A stretch of 64,000 nt of DNA from JASHVB01 sp035508435 (GTDB lineage: Bacteria > Pseudomonadota > Alphaproteobacteria > Acetobacterales > Acetobacteraceae). The notes under the pieces are model-generated. The model was not told where the DNA came from. It ran no database searches and saw only the letters and a list, made by a program, of their open reading frames with translations. A program made the translations under genes and the position numbers. The DNA is taken from the NCBI GenBank assembly GCA_035508435.1, contig DATJNA010000016.1:62001-126000 (forward strand). Direction: 5' to 3'. Position 1 is the stretch's first letter; every line of letters starts with the position of its first letter. Below, one piece after another: positions 9,086-17,805 of the stretch.

Positions 9086-9990
9086 GCGGCGTCGCTGTCC
9101 GTCCCGGGCTGTGGACGCGATTGCTCTCGCTGGTGCGGCGCCGCCACGGTGAACAATCGTTGCGCGAATCGATCGCCGAGCTGGTGCAGGAGGCGGCCGA
9201 GGCTCACGCATTGCCCGGGGAACCGCCAGAGCTGGACCGGCATGAGCGGCTGCTGATCGCCAACGTGCTGCGGCTGCGGGAGACCACCGCGGCCGACGTG
9301 ATGGTGCCACGCGCTGACATCATTGCGATCAGCGCCGATGCCACCCTGGCGCAGACCATCGAGCTGTTCCGCACCGACGGCCATTCTCGGGTGCCGGTCT
9401 ATCGCGAGCAATTGGATGACGTGGTGGGCATGATCCACCTGAAGGACGTCTTCGCCTATGTCGGGCGGCCGGAGGCGTTCTCGATCGAGGCGATCATGCG
9501 CAAGCCGCTGCTGATCGCGCCCCAGGTGCCGGTGCTGGACCTACTGGCGCAGATGCGGTTGCAACGCGTCCACCTTGCGCTGGTGGTGGACGAATATGGC
9601 GGGATCGATGGGCTGGTGACGATCGAGGATCTGGTCGAGACCATCACCGGCGATATCGACGACGAGCATGATGATGCCGAGGTGGCGATGGTCACCGAAC
9701 GCCCGGACGGCTCCCTGGACGTGAACGCCCGGCTGCCGGTGGAGGACTTCGAGGAGAAGCTCGGGCCGGTGCTGAGTGAGGACGAGCGGGACGCGGATAT
9801 CCATACGGTTGGCGGCCTGGTCTTCACTCTGGCCGGGCGGGTGCCGGCGAAGGGCGAGGTGGTTAGTCACCCGTCGGGGCTGGAATTCCGTGTCCTGGAT
9901 GCTGACCCGCGCCATATCAGGCGGGTGCGGGTACGGCGGCCGCCGGCAGTGGGGGAATCAGAAGCCCAGGCGCAGGCGGCCGCAGAGTAG
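9082..9990 (+). CDS. Hemolysin C/CorC family CBS-domain protein
   Basis: A 302-aa cytosolic member of the HlyC/CorC family. Two CBS domains lie at about residues 65-190 (DVMVPRADI opens the first; VVDEYGGIDGLVTIEDL closes the second) and a CorC_HlyC domain forms the C-terminal third (GSLDVNARLPVEDFEEKLG). It lacks the N-terminal DUF21 membrane domain, as in CorC itself, which is linked to magnesium/cobalt efflux. ATG 9082 overlaps the ybeY stop (ATGA); ATG 9070 in the same frame is the alternative. In other bacteria lnt follows; here it is absent. Confidence 0.9.
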   Translation: MSGVAVRPGLWTRLLSLVRRRHGEQSLRESIAELVQEAAEAHALPGEPPELDRHERLLIANVLRLRETTAADVMVPRADIIAISADATLAQTIELFRTDGHSRVPVYREQLDDVVGMIHLKDVFAYVGRPEAFSIEAIMRKPLLIAPQVPVLDLLAQMRLQRVHLALVVDEYGGIDGLVTIEDLVETITGDIDDEHDDAEVAMVTERPDGSLDVNARLPVEDFEEKLGPVLSEDERDADIHTVGGLVFTLAGRVPAKGEVVSHPSGLEFRVLDADPRHIRRVRVRRPPAVGESEAQAQAAAE

Positions 9991-10262
9991 GCGTCGGCTC
10001 GCCCAGGACCGGGCGGGGCGCACATGGTCCAGCGAGCCGTGGCCCGGGTGACGGCCAAAGCCTCGGCGACAGAACCCGCACGCAGGCCAGGCCGCGTGAA
10101 CGGGTTTCGCAAAGCAGCCAACCGCGTCCCACCCCGCCGCAAGGAACCTCCCGGCAAACGCAGCAAGGAACCTCGCGGCAGACAGAACCAGACGGTGGCG
10201 AGGTTGCTCGACTCTCAATCGACCGCCCCCGGAGTGACACACCGACAGCGGTCACCGCGAGG
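9991..10262. other. Convergent intergenic region with short direct repeat
   Basis: About 270 bp between convergent genes. A direct repeat starts at 10141 (aaggaacctcccggcaaac) and again at 10165 (aaggaacctcgcggcagac), spaced 24 bp. No hairpin followed by a T-run was seen for either gene. Confidence 0.45.
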
Positions 10263-11627
10263 TCAGACACGCTCGGTTTCGGGGACGGCTGGCTCGGCCC
10301 CGCTCTTCGCCTGCGCGTCCAGGAAATAGCGGGCAAGCGCGCCGTAGATCGGCCTGCGGCAGACCAGCCGGGAGACACCGAAAGCCAGGAACGATGCCGC
10401 CAGCAGGGGCACCGTCACCCTTTGGTTGTCGGTCATCTCCATCACGATCACCGCGGCCGTGATCGGCGCCTGCACCACACCGGAGAAATACGCCACCATG
10501 CCGAGCAATACCACGGCGCCCTCCGGTGCCTCCGGCATGAACTGCGCGAGGTACGCGCCGATGCCGGCTCCCACCGACAGCGACGGGGCAAAAATGCCGC
10601 CGGGAATGCCACTCACGTAGGAGATAACGGTGGCAGCGAATTTGAGCGCCACGAAGGACGCTCCCAGCGTGGCGGTACCCTCGACCATGCCGCGCGCCTG
10701 GGCATAGCCGGTGCCGTAAGTCTGGCCGTGCGAGGCCATGCCAATCGCCGCCAGCGCCAGCCCGCACAGCGCAGCAAACACGACCGGATAGCGCACCAGC
10801 CATGCTCCGAGCCATCCGGAGAAGCCGCGCGCGAACCGCACCAGCGCGGCGCTGAACAAGCCGCCGCCCAGCCCGCCGGCCACGCTACAGGCCACCACCG
10901 CGATCCAGCCGCGGCCGAAATCCAGCACCGCCGAGGTATGGCCGAAATACGTGTAATTGCCGGCCAGCGCCAGCGTGGTGATCCCGGCGACGATCACGGC
11001 GGTCAGCACGGTCCCGGAGGTTCTCGCCTCGAAGGAGTGGCTGAGTTCCTCGATGGCGAACACCACCCCGGCGAGCGGCGTATTGAACGCGGCGGCGATG
11101 CCGGCCGCGCCGCCGGCCAACACCAGCGCGCGCTCCAGCTCCAGCCGAGGCAGGCGCACCACCTGTCCGAGCATATGCATGATGGCGGCGCCGATCTGCA
11201 CGGTGGGTCCCTCGCGGCCGATCGAGGCGCCGCAGCACAACCCAAGCAGCGTCAACATGATCTTGCCGACCGCGATGCGCGGCGACAGCACGCGGGCAAT
11301 GGCCCCCCGGTCCGTCATGTGCTGGGCGGCGATGACCTGCGGGATGCCGCTGCCCTGGGCGCCCGGGAAGACGTAGCGTGTCAGCAGGAACGATACGGTC
11401 AGGCCGAGGGGGCAGACGATGAGGCCGATCCAGGGACGCGGCGTCTGGACGGCGACGAACCATGAACTGGCGTGGTCGGCCAGGGTGGCGAAGGCGATGG
11501 CAACGATGGCGACGAGAACCGCGCCGGCCCAGAACACCACGCGCCGCAGCCATTGCCGCGGAGAGACAACGGGCGAGCGGATCAGACGCCGCAGTCGGGT
11601 GCGCGCTCGGTAGGTCAGGAGGGGCAT
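10263..11627 (-). CDS. ClC-type chloride channel/transporter
   Basis: A 454-aa membrane protein of the ClC family. The three signature regions are present: GSGIPQ, GREGPTVQIGAA (its Glu is the gating glutamate) and GGIFAPSLSVGAGIG. About ten or more hydrophobic helices fit the double-barrelled fold. No C-terminal CBS domains are present. Whether it is a channel or a proton/chloride exchanger cannot be decided. It is the last gene of a three-gene minus-strand group and overlaps the upstream glycosyltransferase gene by 13 nt, which suggests translational coupling. Confidence 0.93.
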   Translation of the reverse strand: MPLLTYRARTRLRRLIRSPVVSPRQWLRRVVFWAGAVLVAIVAIAFATLADHASSWFVAVQTPRPWIGLIVCPLGLTVSFLLTRYVFPGAQGSGIPQVIAAQHMTDRGAIARVLSPRIAVGKIMLTLLGLCCGASIGREGPTVQIGAAIMHMLGQVVRLPRLELERALVLAGGAAGIAAAFNTPLAGVVFAIEELSHSFEARTSGTVLTAVIVAGITTLALAGNYTYFGHTSAVLDFGRGWIAVVACSVAGGLGGGLFSAALVRFARGFSGWLGAWLVRYPVVFAALCGLALAAIGMASHGQTYGTGYAQARGMVEGTATLGASFVALKFAATVISYVSGIPGGIFAPSLSVGAGIGAYLAQFMPEAPEGAVVLLGMVAYFSGVVQAPITAAVIVMEMTDNQRVTVPLLAASFLAFGVSRLVCRRPIYGALARYFLDAQAKSGAEPAVPETERV

Positions 11628-12202
11628 GTTCCGCGCACCCTACGCCAATCGGCCCCAGTGTCCACGTCATGCAGACTACGTAACAAGATGACGCGCCGAT
11701 CGGCAAAATTAGCCAATGTGTCGGCCAGCGCGTGGCAGGTGGACCACCGCACATTGGCGAACGGCCGCGCCGGTCGGCGCGGCAACAGGGCAACCAGCCA
11801 ATATCCGCCGTCGGCGGCTGGGCCGAATACAGCCTCCGCGCGCCCGAGCGCCCGGAACGCGGCGACGAGGTCGTTGGCGCTTGCCTCCGGAATGTCGCAG
11901 CCGATGATGGCGACGCGGCTGTGTGGGAAGCCGCGGAATACGCGGTGCATGCGCCGCCCGAGATCGCCGCTGCCCTGGCTGATGCGCCGCACGCGTCGCG
12001 GCAGGCGGAGCCAGGCGCGGTCCGGCGTCACGGCAAGGACGGTATCGAAGCGGCGGTCGGCCGCGAGCATGCGCAGCAGGCGATGCATCGTGATGGCATG
12101 GAAGCGCAGTGCGGCGCGGTCGCCGATCTCGGCGGCGAGGCGGCGCTTCACCGTGCCGAGCCGCGGCGCGCGGCCAAACACCACCGCGACGTCGCGCGCC
12201 AT
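11615..12202 (-). CDS. TIGR04282-type glycosyltransferase (DUF2064)
   Basis: A 195-aa protein of the GT-A-like DUF2064 family. The N-terminus VAVVFGRAPRLGTVKRRLA is the nucleotide-binding turn (FxRxPxxGxVKxRL), AIIGCDIPEAS holds the metal-binding Asp, and FGPAADGGYWLVAL is the family hallmark. The family is annotated as arsenosugar biosynthesis because members occur in such clusters, but no arsenic gene is near, so the substrate is open. ATG 12202 has AAGGAAG six nt upstream. It sits between the TIGR04283 glycosyltransferase and the ClC gene. Confidence 0.85.
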   Translation of the reverse strand: MARDVAVVFGRAPRLGTVKRRLAAEIGDRAALRFHAITMHRLLRMLAADRRFDTVLAVTPDRAWLRLPRRVRRISQGSGDLGRRMHRVFRGFPHSRVAIIGCDIPEASANDLVAAFRALGRAEAVFGPAADGGYWLVALLPRRPARPFANVRWSTCHALADTLANFADRRVILLRSLHDVDTGADWRRVRGTCPS

Positions 12203-12256
12203 CGGCTTCCTTTCACCGCCTGGTTGCGGATTGGCTTCTGCCGGTCGTGGCCAATC

Positions 12257-12922
12257 TCATCGGTAAAACCTGGCAATGGCGCGCGGCGGCAGGCCAGCGA
12301 ACCATAATCCAAGACTAAGCAAATTCCCCGCGGAGCGGCGAGTCCAGCCGTCACGCTGCCATTTGGCGGCGGACGTGATTGCGCTGGCCTCTAGCGGCGC
12401 GAGTCGCCTTCGGCCCAGCCGACGGACCAGGTCAACGTCCTCCATCAGCGGCAGCGGCCGGATGCCACCCACGGCGTGCAGCAGGTCGCGATGGATCAGC
12501 AGGCCCTGGTCGCCATAGGGCAGAGCGAAAACCCGGCAGCGCCAGGCGACGAGCCGTTCGAGGCGGCGGGCCCGTGGCTCGGCACTGTCGAGCGCGAAGC
12601 GGAAATATCCGGCGCTGTCCTGCTTTTGCGTTGTGTGGTTGCGCACTGCGGGCTTGGCTGCGGGCCCCAGCCGGGTGTCCGCGTGCAACAGCAGCAGCCA
12701 GGCTTGGGTCGCCGCCGCAACCCCGGCGGCAAGCTGCGTTCCGCGTCCACGTGGCGCAGCGATCACCCGCGCGCCAAGCGCGGTCGCGATGGCGACCGTC
12801 CCGTCGCTGCTGCCACCATCTACCACCACGATCTCGTCGGCCCAGGGGATGGTCGCGACTGTTGCCGCCAAGGTGTGGCCCGCATTCAGCGTCGGGATCA
12901 CCACGGCGACACGAGGTGTCAC
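12257..12922 (-). CDS. TIGR04283-type family 2 glycosyltransferase
   Basis: A 221-aa GT2 protein: VAVVIPTLNAGHTLAATV at the N-terminus, EIVVVDGGSSDGTVAIA for UDP/metal binding, LLLHADTRLG as the DxD-like site and LPLMEDVDLVRRL as the ED motif with the catalytic base. This is the TIGR04283 subgroup, usually found beside TIGR04282 as here. The product may transfer a sugar in making a small glycoside or glycolipid; substrate unknown. The start is GTG 12922; reading further upstream gives non-homologous sequence. It overlaps no coding part of the divergent radical SAM gene. Confidence 0.83.
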   Translation of the reverse strand: MTPRVAVVIPTLNAGHTLAATVATIPWADEIVVVDGGSSDGTVAIATALGARVIAAPRGRGTQLAAGVAAATQAWLLLLHADTRLGPAAKPAVRNHTTQKQDSAGYFRFALDSAEPRARRLERLVAWRCRVFALPYGDQGLLIHRDLLHAVGGIRPLPLMEDVDLVRRLGRRRLAPLEASAITSAAKWQRDGWTRRSAGNLLSLGLWFAGLPPRAIARFYR

Positions 12923-13055
12923 CGCTACGCCGCTTTCCCGGCCGCACCCGCCATGGCCGGCGCATCCGGCCCGTCGATGTTCTGATTCTGTTCTTGACGC
13001 GACCGAGCAGCCTTTGCCATGGTGTGCAGAGCACGAACGAATGAGGAACCTCAGC

Positions 13056-14237
13056 ATGCGCGCAAATGCCGACCCGGGCAAGGACGCGGACGCGCTCGCG
13101 GCACTCGACCGCGCCGGCTTGCCGGAACCCGCTCCTCGCGCACTGCTGCCGTCACCGGCCCGGCATGGCCGCGGCGCCACGCTCAACCCGCCGGTGCGGT
13201 TCGATTCGCAGACCGCCAGCCCGTTCGATGATGGGTGGGAGACGCTGACCGCCGAGTTCGCTGAGCTGCCGCGTCTGGCCACGTCGCTGATCCGCGATGC
13301 GACGAAATCAGCCATAAGCTGGAACAGTTCGCCCGATATCGGTTTTGATCGGGCGGTCAATCCGTACCGGGGCTGCGAGCATGGCTGCATCTACTGCTAC
13401 GCGCGTCCGACACATGCCTATCTCGGATATTCCCCCGGTCTGGATTTCGAAACCAAGCTGGTGTTCAAGCCCGACGTGGCGGAGCTGCTCGACAAGGAGC
13501 TGCGCAAGCCGGGCTATGTGCCGCGGACGCTGGCGCTGGGGTCGAACACCGATCCCTACCAGCCGGTGGAGCGGACCCTGAAGCTGACCCGCACAGTGTT
13601 GCAGGTGCTGGACCGGTTCAACCATCCGGTCAGCATCGTTACCAAGTCGGCCGGCGTGCTGCGCGACCTGGATATCCTGGCATCGATGGCGGCACGGCGG
13701 CTGGCCCGGGTCTATGTCTCGATCACCACGCTGGATGCGGCGCTGGCACGCGTGATGGAGCCGCGGGCGGCGACGCCGACGCGCCGCCTGCACGCTATCG
13801 CCGAGCTGACCCGCGCCGGCGTGCCATGCGGCGTGATGACCGCGCCGATGATCCCTGGGCTTAACGACGCCGAGATGGAGAAGATCCTCGAAGCCGCCGC
13901 CCGGGCCGGGGCGCGCCACGCCGGCTACGTGCTGCTGCGCCTGCCGCACGAATTGCGCCAGATGTTCGAGGATTGGCTGGCCACGCAATTCCCCGACCGG
14001 GCGAAACATGTGCTGAGCCTGATCCGGGAAACCCGCGGCGGCGCGCTGTCGGAGCCGCGGTTCCACCACCGTATGGCCGGTCAGGGAGTGTATGCCGATC
14101 TGCTCCTTCGGCGGTTCGCCCGCGCAACTCGGCAGTGGGGGCTCGACGAGGCGCGCGAGGGTCTGGATTGCGGGCAGTTCATGGTGCCTGGCCAAATTGC
14201 CGCGGATGGGCTCCAGGCGCAGTTGTCACTGTTCTGA
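13056..14237 (+). CDS. PA0069-family radical SAM protein
   Basis: A 393-aa radical SAM protein of the PA0069/SplB-like group. The cluster motif is CEHGCIYCYARPTH (CxxxCxxC near residue 112), preceded by the family signature INPYRGCEHG-like sequence (here AVNPYRGCEHG). The ALGSNTDPYQPVE and ITKSAGVLRDLDIL-like (here VTKSAGVLRDLDILA) segments are typical. A catalytic role has not been established for the family. ATG 13056 has GAGGAA at the right distance; ATG 13041 also possible. Divergently arranged with the GT2 gene at 12922. Confidence 0.88.
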   Translation: MRANADPGKDADALAALDRAGLPEPAPRALLPSPARHGRGATLNPPVRFDSQTASPFDDGWETLTAEFAELPRLATSLIRDATKSAISWNSSPDIGFDRAVNPYRGCEHGCIYCYARPTHAYLGYSPGLDFETKLVFKPDVAELLDKELRKPGYVPRTLALGSNTDPYQPVERTLKLTRTVLQVLDRFNHPVSIVTKSAGVLRDLDILASMAARRLARVYVSITTLDAALARVMEPRAATPTRRLHAIAELTRAGVPCGVMTAPMIPGLNDAEMEKILEAAARAGARHAGYVLLRLPHELRQMFEDWLATQFPDRAKHVLSLIRETRGGALSEPRFHHRMAGQGVYADLLLRRFARATRQWGLDEAREGLDCGQFMVPGQIAADGLQAQLSLF

Positions 14238-14578
14238 AACCACCACCGGGTGGCACAGACCGGACAGCCCGCACCGCTGTTCCACCGGATTTGCGGAGCG
14301 ACAATCGCGCGCAGCAGCATTCTTGCGATATGGCAAATTTATTGCCGATCGCGGTAGAAACCCGTGAAACCTGCGGAACAGGCCGGGGGGCCATACCCCC
14401 CGAAAAGCGTGACCGGGGTGAAAAGATTCTGAATCCGAGCCTTCAGTTAGGTTTCACGGCGCCTAACTGGGTGTCCGTGCGACCCAGACGTGGCAAAGGC
14501 GGAACGGCAAGCCCTCAGCCGTGAACGCAACGTTGACGGCGCAGCTGGATCGAACGTCACAACAAGAATGCTCGGGCC
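14238..14578. other. Intergenic region before the LuxR-type regulator
   Basis: About 340 bp without a gene. It contains a perfect hairpin at 14384-14402 and is otherwise unremarkable; a slightly AT-richer patch lies at 14325-14350. The promoter of the response regulator must be here, but no consensus pair was found. Confidence 0.45.
14384..14402. other. G/C hairpin, 7-bp arms
   Basis: cggggggccataccccccg: perfect 7-bp arms with a five-base loop. It is followed by aaaagcg, not by a T-run, on the plus strand, so it is not a standard intrinsic terminator. It lies about 150 bp after the radical SAM gene and 175 bp before the regulator gene. Confidence 0.5.
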
Positions 14579-15289
14579 ATGGACAAGGACTTCGCGGAGA
14601 TCGGCGTCCTGATTGCCGATCGTTTGGCATTTTTTCGCCGCGGGATGGGTGCGCTGCTGCAGGAAAGCCGGCCAGGCTGGCGCCTGACAGAAGCCGCCAC
14701 GTTCGATGAGGTGCTGTCGCATGTTCACGACAGCAGGCTCGAACTGATCTTGCTCGACCTGGACCTGCCCGGGCTGGGCGGGGCGCCAGGCCTCAGCCAG
14801 TTGCGCGCGCTGTGCCCCGCGCAGCGCATCGTGATGCTGGCCGACACCGACGGACGCGAAACGATCCTCGACTGCCTCACGGCCGGCGCGCAAGGCTACG
14901 TGCTGAAGTCCGCCAACCCGGCGCAGTTCTTGCGCGCGCTCGACACGGTGCTGTCCGGCGGCGTGTTCGCCCCGGCCTCGCTGACCGGTGTGCCGCTGCG
15001 TGCGGCCGCGCCGGCGCCGCGACAAGAGGCCCCCCTCGAGCCGATATTGGCAACTCTGACTGACCGGCAGCGCGACGTATTCCGCCTGCTGGCCGAGGGT
15101 TGCGCCACCAAGACCATCGCGCGGCGCCTGGATCTCGCCGTCGGCACCGTCAAGGTGCATCTGGCCGCGATCTACCGGTTGCTCGGTGCGCATAGCCGCA
15201 TGGAGGCGATGGCCAAGGCGTGCGGCGGCTTCGCCGTGCCAACCATGCTGGCACCGTCCACCATGCAGATGCCCGAGCGGGTGAACTGA
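14579..15289 (+). CDS. LuxR/FixJ-type two-component response regulator
   Basis: A 236-aa protein. The receiver keeps the phospho-acceptor (D60 in LLDLDLPG) and the conserved Lys (YVLKSANP) but only one residue of the usual acidic pair (IADRLA). The C-terminal part (about 165-225) is a LuxR-type HTH: LTDRQRDVFRLLAEGCATK, then VGTVKVHLAAIYRLLGA. It should bind DNA as a dimer. No histidine kinase is adjacent, so its partner is unknown. It lies just before the Flp pilus locus and could regulate it, but that is inference. Confidence 0.88.
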   Translation: MDKDFAEIGVLIADRLAFFRRGMGALLQESRPGWRLTEAATFDEVLSHVHDSRLELILLDLDLPGLGGAPGLSQLRALCPAQRIVMLADTDGRETILDCLTAGAQGYVLKSANPAQFLRALDTVLSGGVFAPASLTGVPLRAAAPAPRQEAPLEPILATLTDRQRDVFRLLAEGCATKTIARRLDLAVGTVKVHLAAIYRLLGAHSRMEAMAKACGGFAVPTMLAPSTMQMPERVN

Positions 15290-15356
15290 TCACCGGCGGC
15301 GGCGACGATTGCGCTCATTAGGGCAGCTATATACCTGACGCCCTGCCAGTATCGGG

Positions 15357-15503
15357 TCAGGTCGTACTGGGCGGCTCCATTGCGAGCAACCCCTCGCTGC
15401 GAGCCTTTTCCAGCAGCGACTTCACGTCCTCATCGGTGCGGGCAACCCGATACGGAACGGCTTGGCCGCCCTTCGCATCAGTTGCCATGACAACCCGAAC
15501 CAC
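15357..15503 (-). CDS. Small hypothetical protein (48 aa)
   Basis: A 48-residue protein starting at GTG 15503, with a perfect GGAGG six nt upstream, which is the main reason to believe it is translated. The sequence (AKGGQAVPYRVARTDEDVKS and onward) is charged and soluble with a predicted C-terminal helix. A second possible start is ATG 15488. I recognise no family. It lies alone between the LuxR-type regulator and the TadE genes. Confidence 0.5.
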   Translation of the reverse strand: MVRVVMATDAKGGQAVPYRVARTDEDVKSLLEKARSEGLLAMEPPSTT

Positions 15504-15692
15504 GATAGACCTCCATTCAGGTGACTTCGCCACATAAAGCCAACAGACTGCGCCGATCAATTGTGGCGAGTGCTTCAAGTATTGTCCCTATCCGGTTAGC
15601 ACAGGCTGCCAACCCCTGACGGTCATGCACCGACTGCGGCCGGGTCCGCCTGCGCTAACCGGATACGGACATCAAGTATACAGTCACCCTAA

Positions 15693-16142
15693 TTACGTGG
15701 GGTAGGACGCACAGACGTCGATCGTGTAATTGCCGAACGGCGGCGGGAGCCAGCCCGAGGCAAGATACGACGTCGTGATCTCCACCGTCTCATAGGTCCC
15801 GATGGTAATCGAAGGACACGCCGAACTGCTGGCGTTGCTGTTGACGTTGACCGTCAGCGGATAGGTCGCGCTGTTGACCACGGCGCTAAGCGCCTGCTGC
15901 GAGGCCTCGGTCTGGACGAAACTTGTGATCGAGTTGGAGCCGGTACAGGCGGAGCCGCTGATCGCGCCGCAGCGCGCAGCATCGGCCGCCACCGCCTGTA
16001 GCGCGCTCTTGGTCCACAGGATCAGGCCGAGATCGAGCGTGCCGAACGACACCGCGAGCAGGGGAAGCCCTACCAAGGCAAATTCCACGGCGGTGGCGGC
16101 CCGGCGGTCCGAGCATAGACGCCGCACGGCACGGCTCCTCAT
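15693..16142 (-). CDS. TadE-like pseudopilin (second of pair)
   Basis: A 149-aa TadE/TadG-like protein of the Flp pilus system. After a basic N-terminus, the sequence DRRAATAVEFALVGLPLLAV is the TadE prepilin-like signature: a prepilin-peptidase site (Ala-Thr-Ala-Val-Glu-Phe, with Glu at +5) followed by a single membrane helix. The remainder is a periplasmic domain with four cysteines that could form disulfides. It overlaps the preceding TadE gene by ATGA. CpaA, the peptidase that would process it, is encoded at 19075. Confidence 0.85.
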   Translation of the reverse strand: MRSRAVRRLCSDRRAATAVEFALVGLPLLAVSFGTLDLGLILWTKSALQAVAADAARCGAISGSACTGSNSITSFVQTEASQQALSAVVNSATYPLTVNVNSNASSSACPSITIGTYETVEITTSYLASGWLPPPFGNYTIDVCASYPT

Positions 16143-16708
16143 GGCAGCGGGATCCAGGTCGTCTGGCTGAGCGTCGGCGAACCCACCATGCTGAACACGG
16201 GCAGTATTGCACTATAAGTACTGCTCAGACTCACCTGCATGTATCGCAGCGTGTTCGGCGGGTTGCCGGTACCGGAGCAAGCACCGGTACCGCTGCCGGT
16301 GCAGACTGCCGATGGACTGCTGGTGGTCCACGCCGTCGTCGCGTCGCCCGTGATGCAATAACAGGCCGCGGACGCGGTTACCGAAGCGCCAGGTATCGTC
16401 TGCGCCGCGACATTCTGCATCACCGTCTGGACGTTCGCGGTTGAGACGCCAACCTGGCCCTGGTCCGTCAGCGCCGCATATTGCGCTCCCGCCGCGACGG
16501 CTGCGGAAAGTCCGATCTGGCGGGAGTAGACCAGGCCGAAGTCCGTCACTCCGGCAAAAAAATACAGCACCGCAGGGAATGTGAGGGCAAACTCGACCGC
16601 CGCGACAGCTCGCGATCTGCGTTTGCTCCAATGGCACAGCATCCGTACTGCACGGCCCAAGCCGCCCGGGAATCCATTGCGCCAGCCCGCCCAGCCAGGT
16701 TTTGTCAT
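16139..16708 (-). CDS. TadE-like pseudopilin (first of pair)
   Basis: A 189-aa TadE-family protein with a longer basic leader (about 33 residues) and then RAVAAVEFALTFPAVLYFF, the pseudopilin processing site and membrane helix. The periplasmic part is rich in Ser/Thr/Ala and has several cysteines (a CYC and paired Cys further on). It is the first gene of a two-gene minus-strand unit, divergent from the CtrA-like regulator, with about 220 bp between them that would carry both promoters. Confidence 0.85.
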   Translation of the reverse strand: MTKPGWAGWRNGFPGGLGRAVRMLCHWSKRRSRAVAAVEFALTFPAVLYFFAGVTDFGLVYSRQIGLSAAVAAGAQYAALTDQGQVGVSTANVQTVMQNVAAQTIPGASVTASAACYCITGDATTAWTTSSPSAVCTGSGTGACSGTGNPPNTLRYMQVSLSSTYSAILPVFSMVGSPTLSQTTWIPLP

Positions 16709-16932
16709 TTCGGCAACCAGCCCATCTACCGCTGCTACTGCCGAACATTATGCACAGCGCAGCGGATTTTCCGATCGGCCGCGTTGCCTAGGCCATATGG
16801 CCTACTCCCTTCGGCCATGGCCTAGGCCCGCGGATCGAAACGGCTCGGCCTTCTGGCGGAATTGTCCGCAACCGTCACTTTAGCGGATTATAGCCCTCAC
16901 AGCGATCAACAATGCGCGAGAGGAAGTTCAAT

Positions 16933-17673
16933 ATGCTGGTGTTGCGGGTTGGCAAGTCATCGTTCGGTCGTGGCAGTAACGATCCTGCCGTTCTCCGCCA
17001 CTACGCCGTGCGCGCGGAACATGCGGAGAATGGGCGCGAGGCGCTCGAGTTCCTGCGGCTGTACGAATACGACCTCGTGCTGATGGATCTGCATCTGCCC
17101 GACATGCCGGGTCATGAGGTCGTGCGCATGATGCGCGCCGCAGAATTCAAGGTTCCCGTGGTGATGCTGGCCGATACCGCCACGGTCCAGGCGAAGGCGA
17201 AGGCGCTCGACCAGGGCGCCGACGATTTCGTCACCACACCCTGCGACCCCGAGGAACTGTTCGCCCGCGTTCGCGCGATCGTCCGCCGCAGCCAGGGCCA
17301 TGCCAATTCCCTGCTGCGGCTTGGCCCGGTCGAACTCAGCCTGGACCGTCGCGAGGTCCGCGTGCACGGTCAGCAACTTCACTTGTCGCGTCGCGAATTC
17401 GCCGTGCTCGAACTGCTGTTTCTGAAGCAGGGCGTGATACTGAACAAGGTGGCGTTCCTCAATCATCTGTACTGCGGAATGGAAGAGCCGGAGATGAAGA
17501 CGATCGACGTCATCATCTGCCGTCTGCGCAAGAAGCTGGCAGTGGCGGGAGTACCGACGCTGATCGATACGGTGTGGGGCTGCGGCTACATCCTCCGCGA
17601 TCCGAGCATTGCGCCGGAAGTGGTGGTGAGCATGCCGCCTGTCTGGGCCACACAGGTCGCCGCGGCAGCTTGA
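16933..17673 (+). CDS. CtrA-like response regulator with degraded receiver
   Basis: A 246-aa OmpR-class protein. The C-terminal winged helix resembles CtrA strongly: the linker RRSQGHANSLLRLG, then LNHLYCGMEEPEMKTIDV and TVWGCGYILRDP. The receiver keeps the acceptor (D52 in LMDLHLPDMPG), but the acidic pair at the end of the first strand is gone (LRVGKSS in place of a LIEDD-type sequence) and the conserved Lys is Thr (T102 in VTTPCDP). Such a receiver may not be phosphorylated normally. ATG 16933 matches the CtrA N-terminus and has GAGAGGAAG upstream. As the first plus-strand gene before the Tad locus it probably controls pilus genes (inference). Confidence 0.85.
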   Translation: MLVLRVGKSSFGRGSNDPAVLRHYAVRAEHAENGREALEFLRLYEYDLVLMDLHLPDMPGHEVVRMMRAAEFKVPVVMLADTATVQAKAKALDQGADDFVTTPCDPEELFARVRAIVRRSQGHANSLLRLGPVELSLDRREVRVHGQQLHLSRREFAVLELLFLKQGVILNKVAFLNHLYCGMEEPEMKTIDVIICRLRKKLAVAGVPTLIDTVWGCGYILRDPSIAPEVVVSMPPVWATQVAAAA

Positions 17674-17805
17674 AGTTCAGCCGAAGGCGCATCCGCCATT
17701 CGCGCAGATGCGTCGCAGGCCATCGCAAGAATCTCGTGTCGCCGCGAAACAGCGTTCAGCAGTATTGCGAGTGAGCACGCGATGTGATGGCGAGACCGCG
17801 CTTCG

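Noticed and set aside
12257..14237. Arsenosugar operon including the radical SAM gene
   Set aside because: The radical SAM protein has the PA0069-type signature, not ArsS, and is transcribed in the opposite direction.
14384..14402. Hairpin as terminator of the PA0069-type gene
   Set aside because: No T-run follows on either strand, and it lies about 150 bp from the stop codon.
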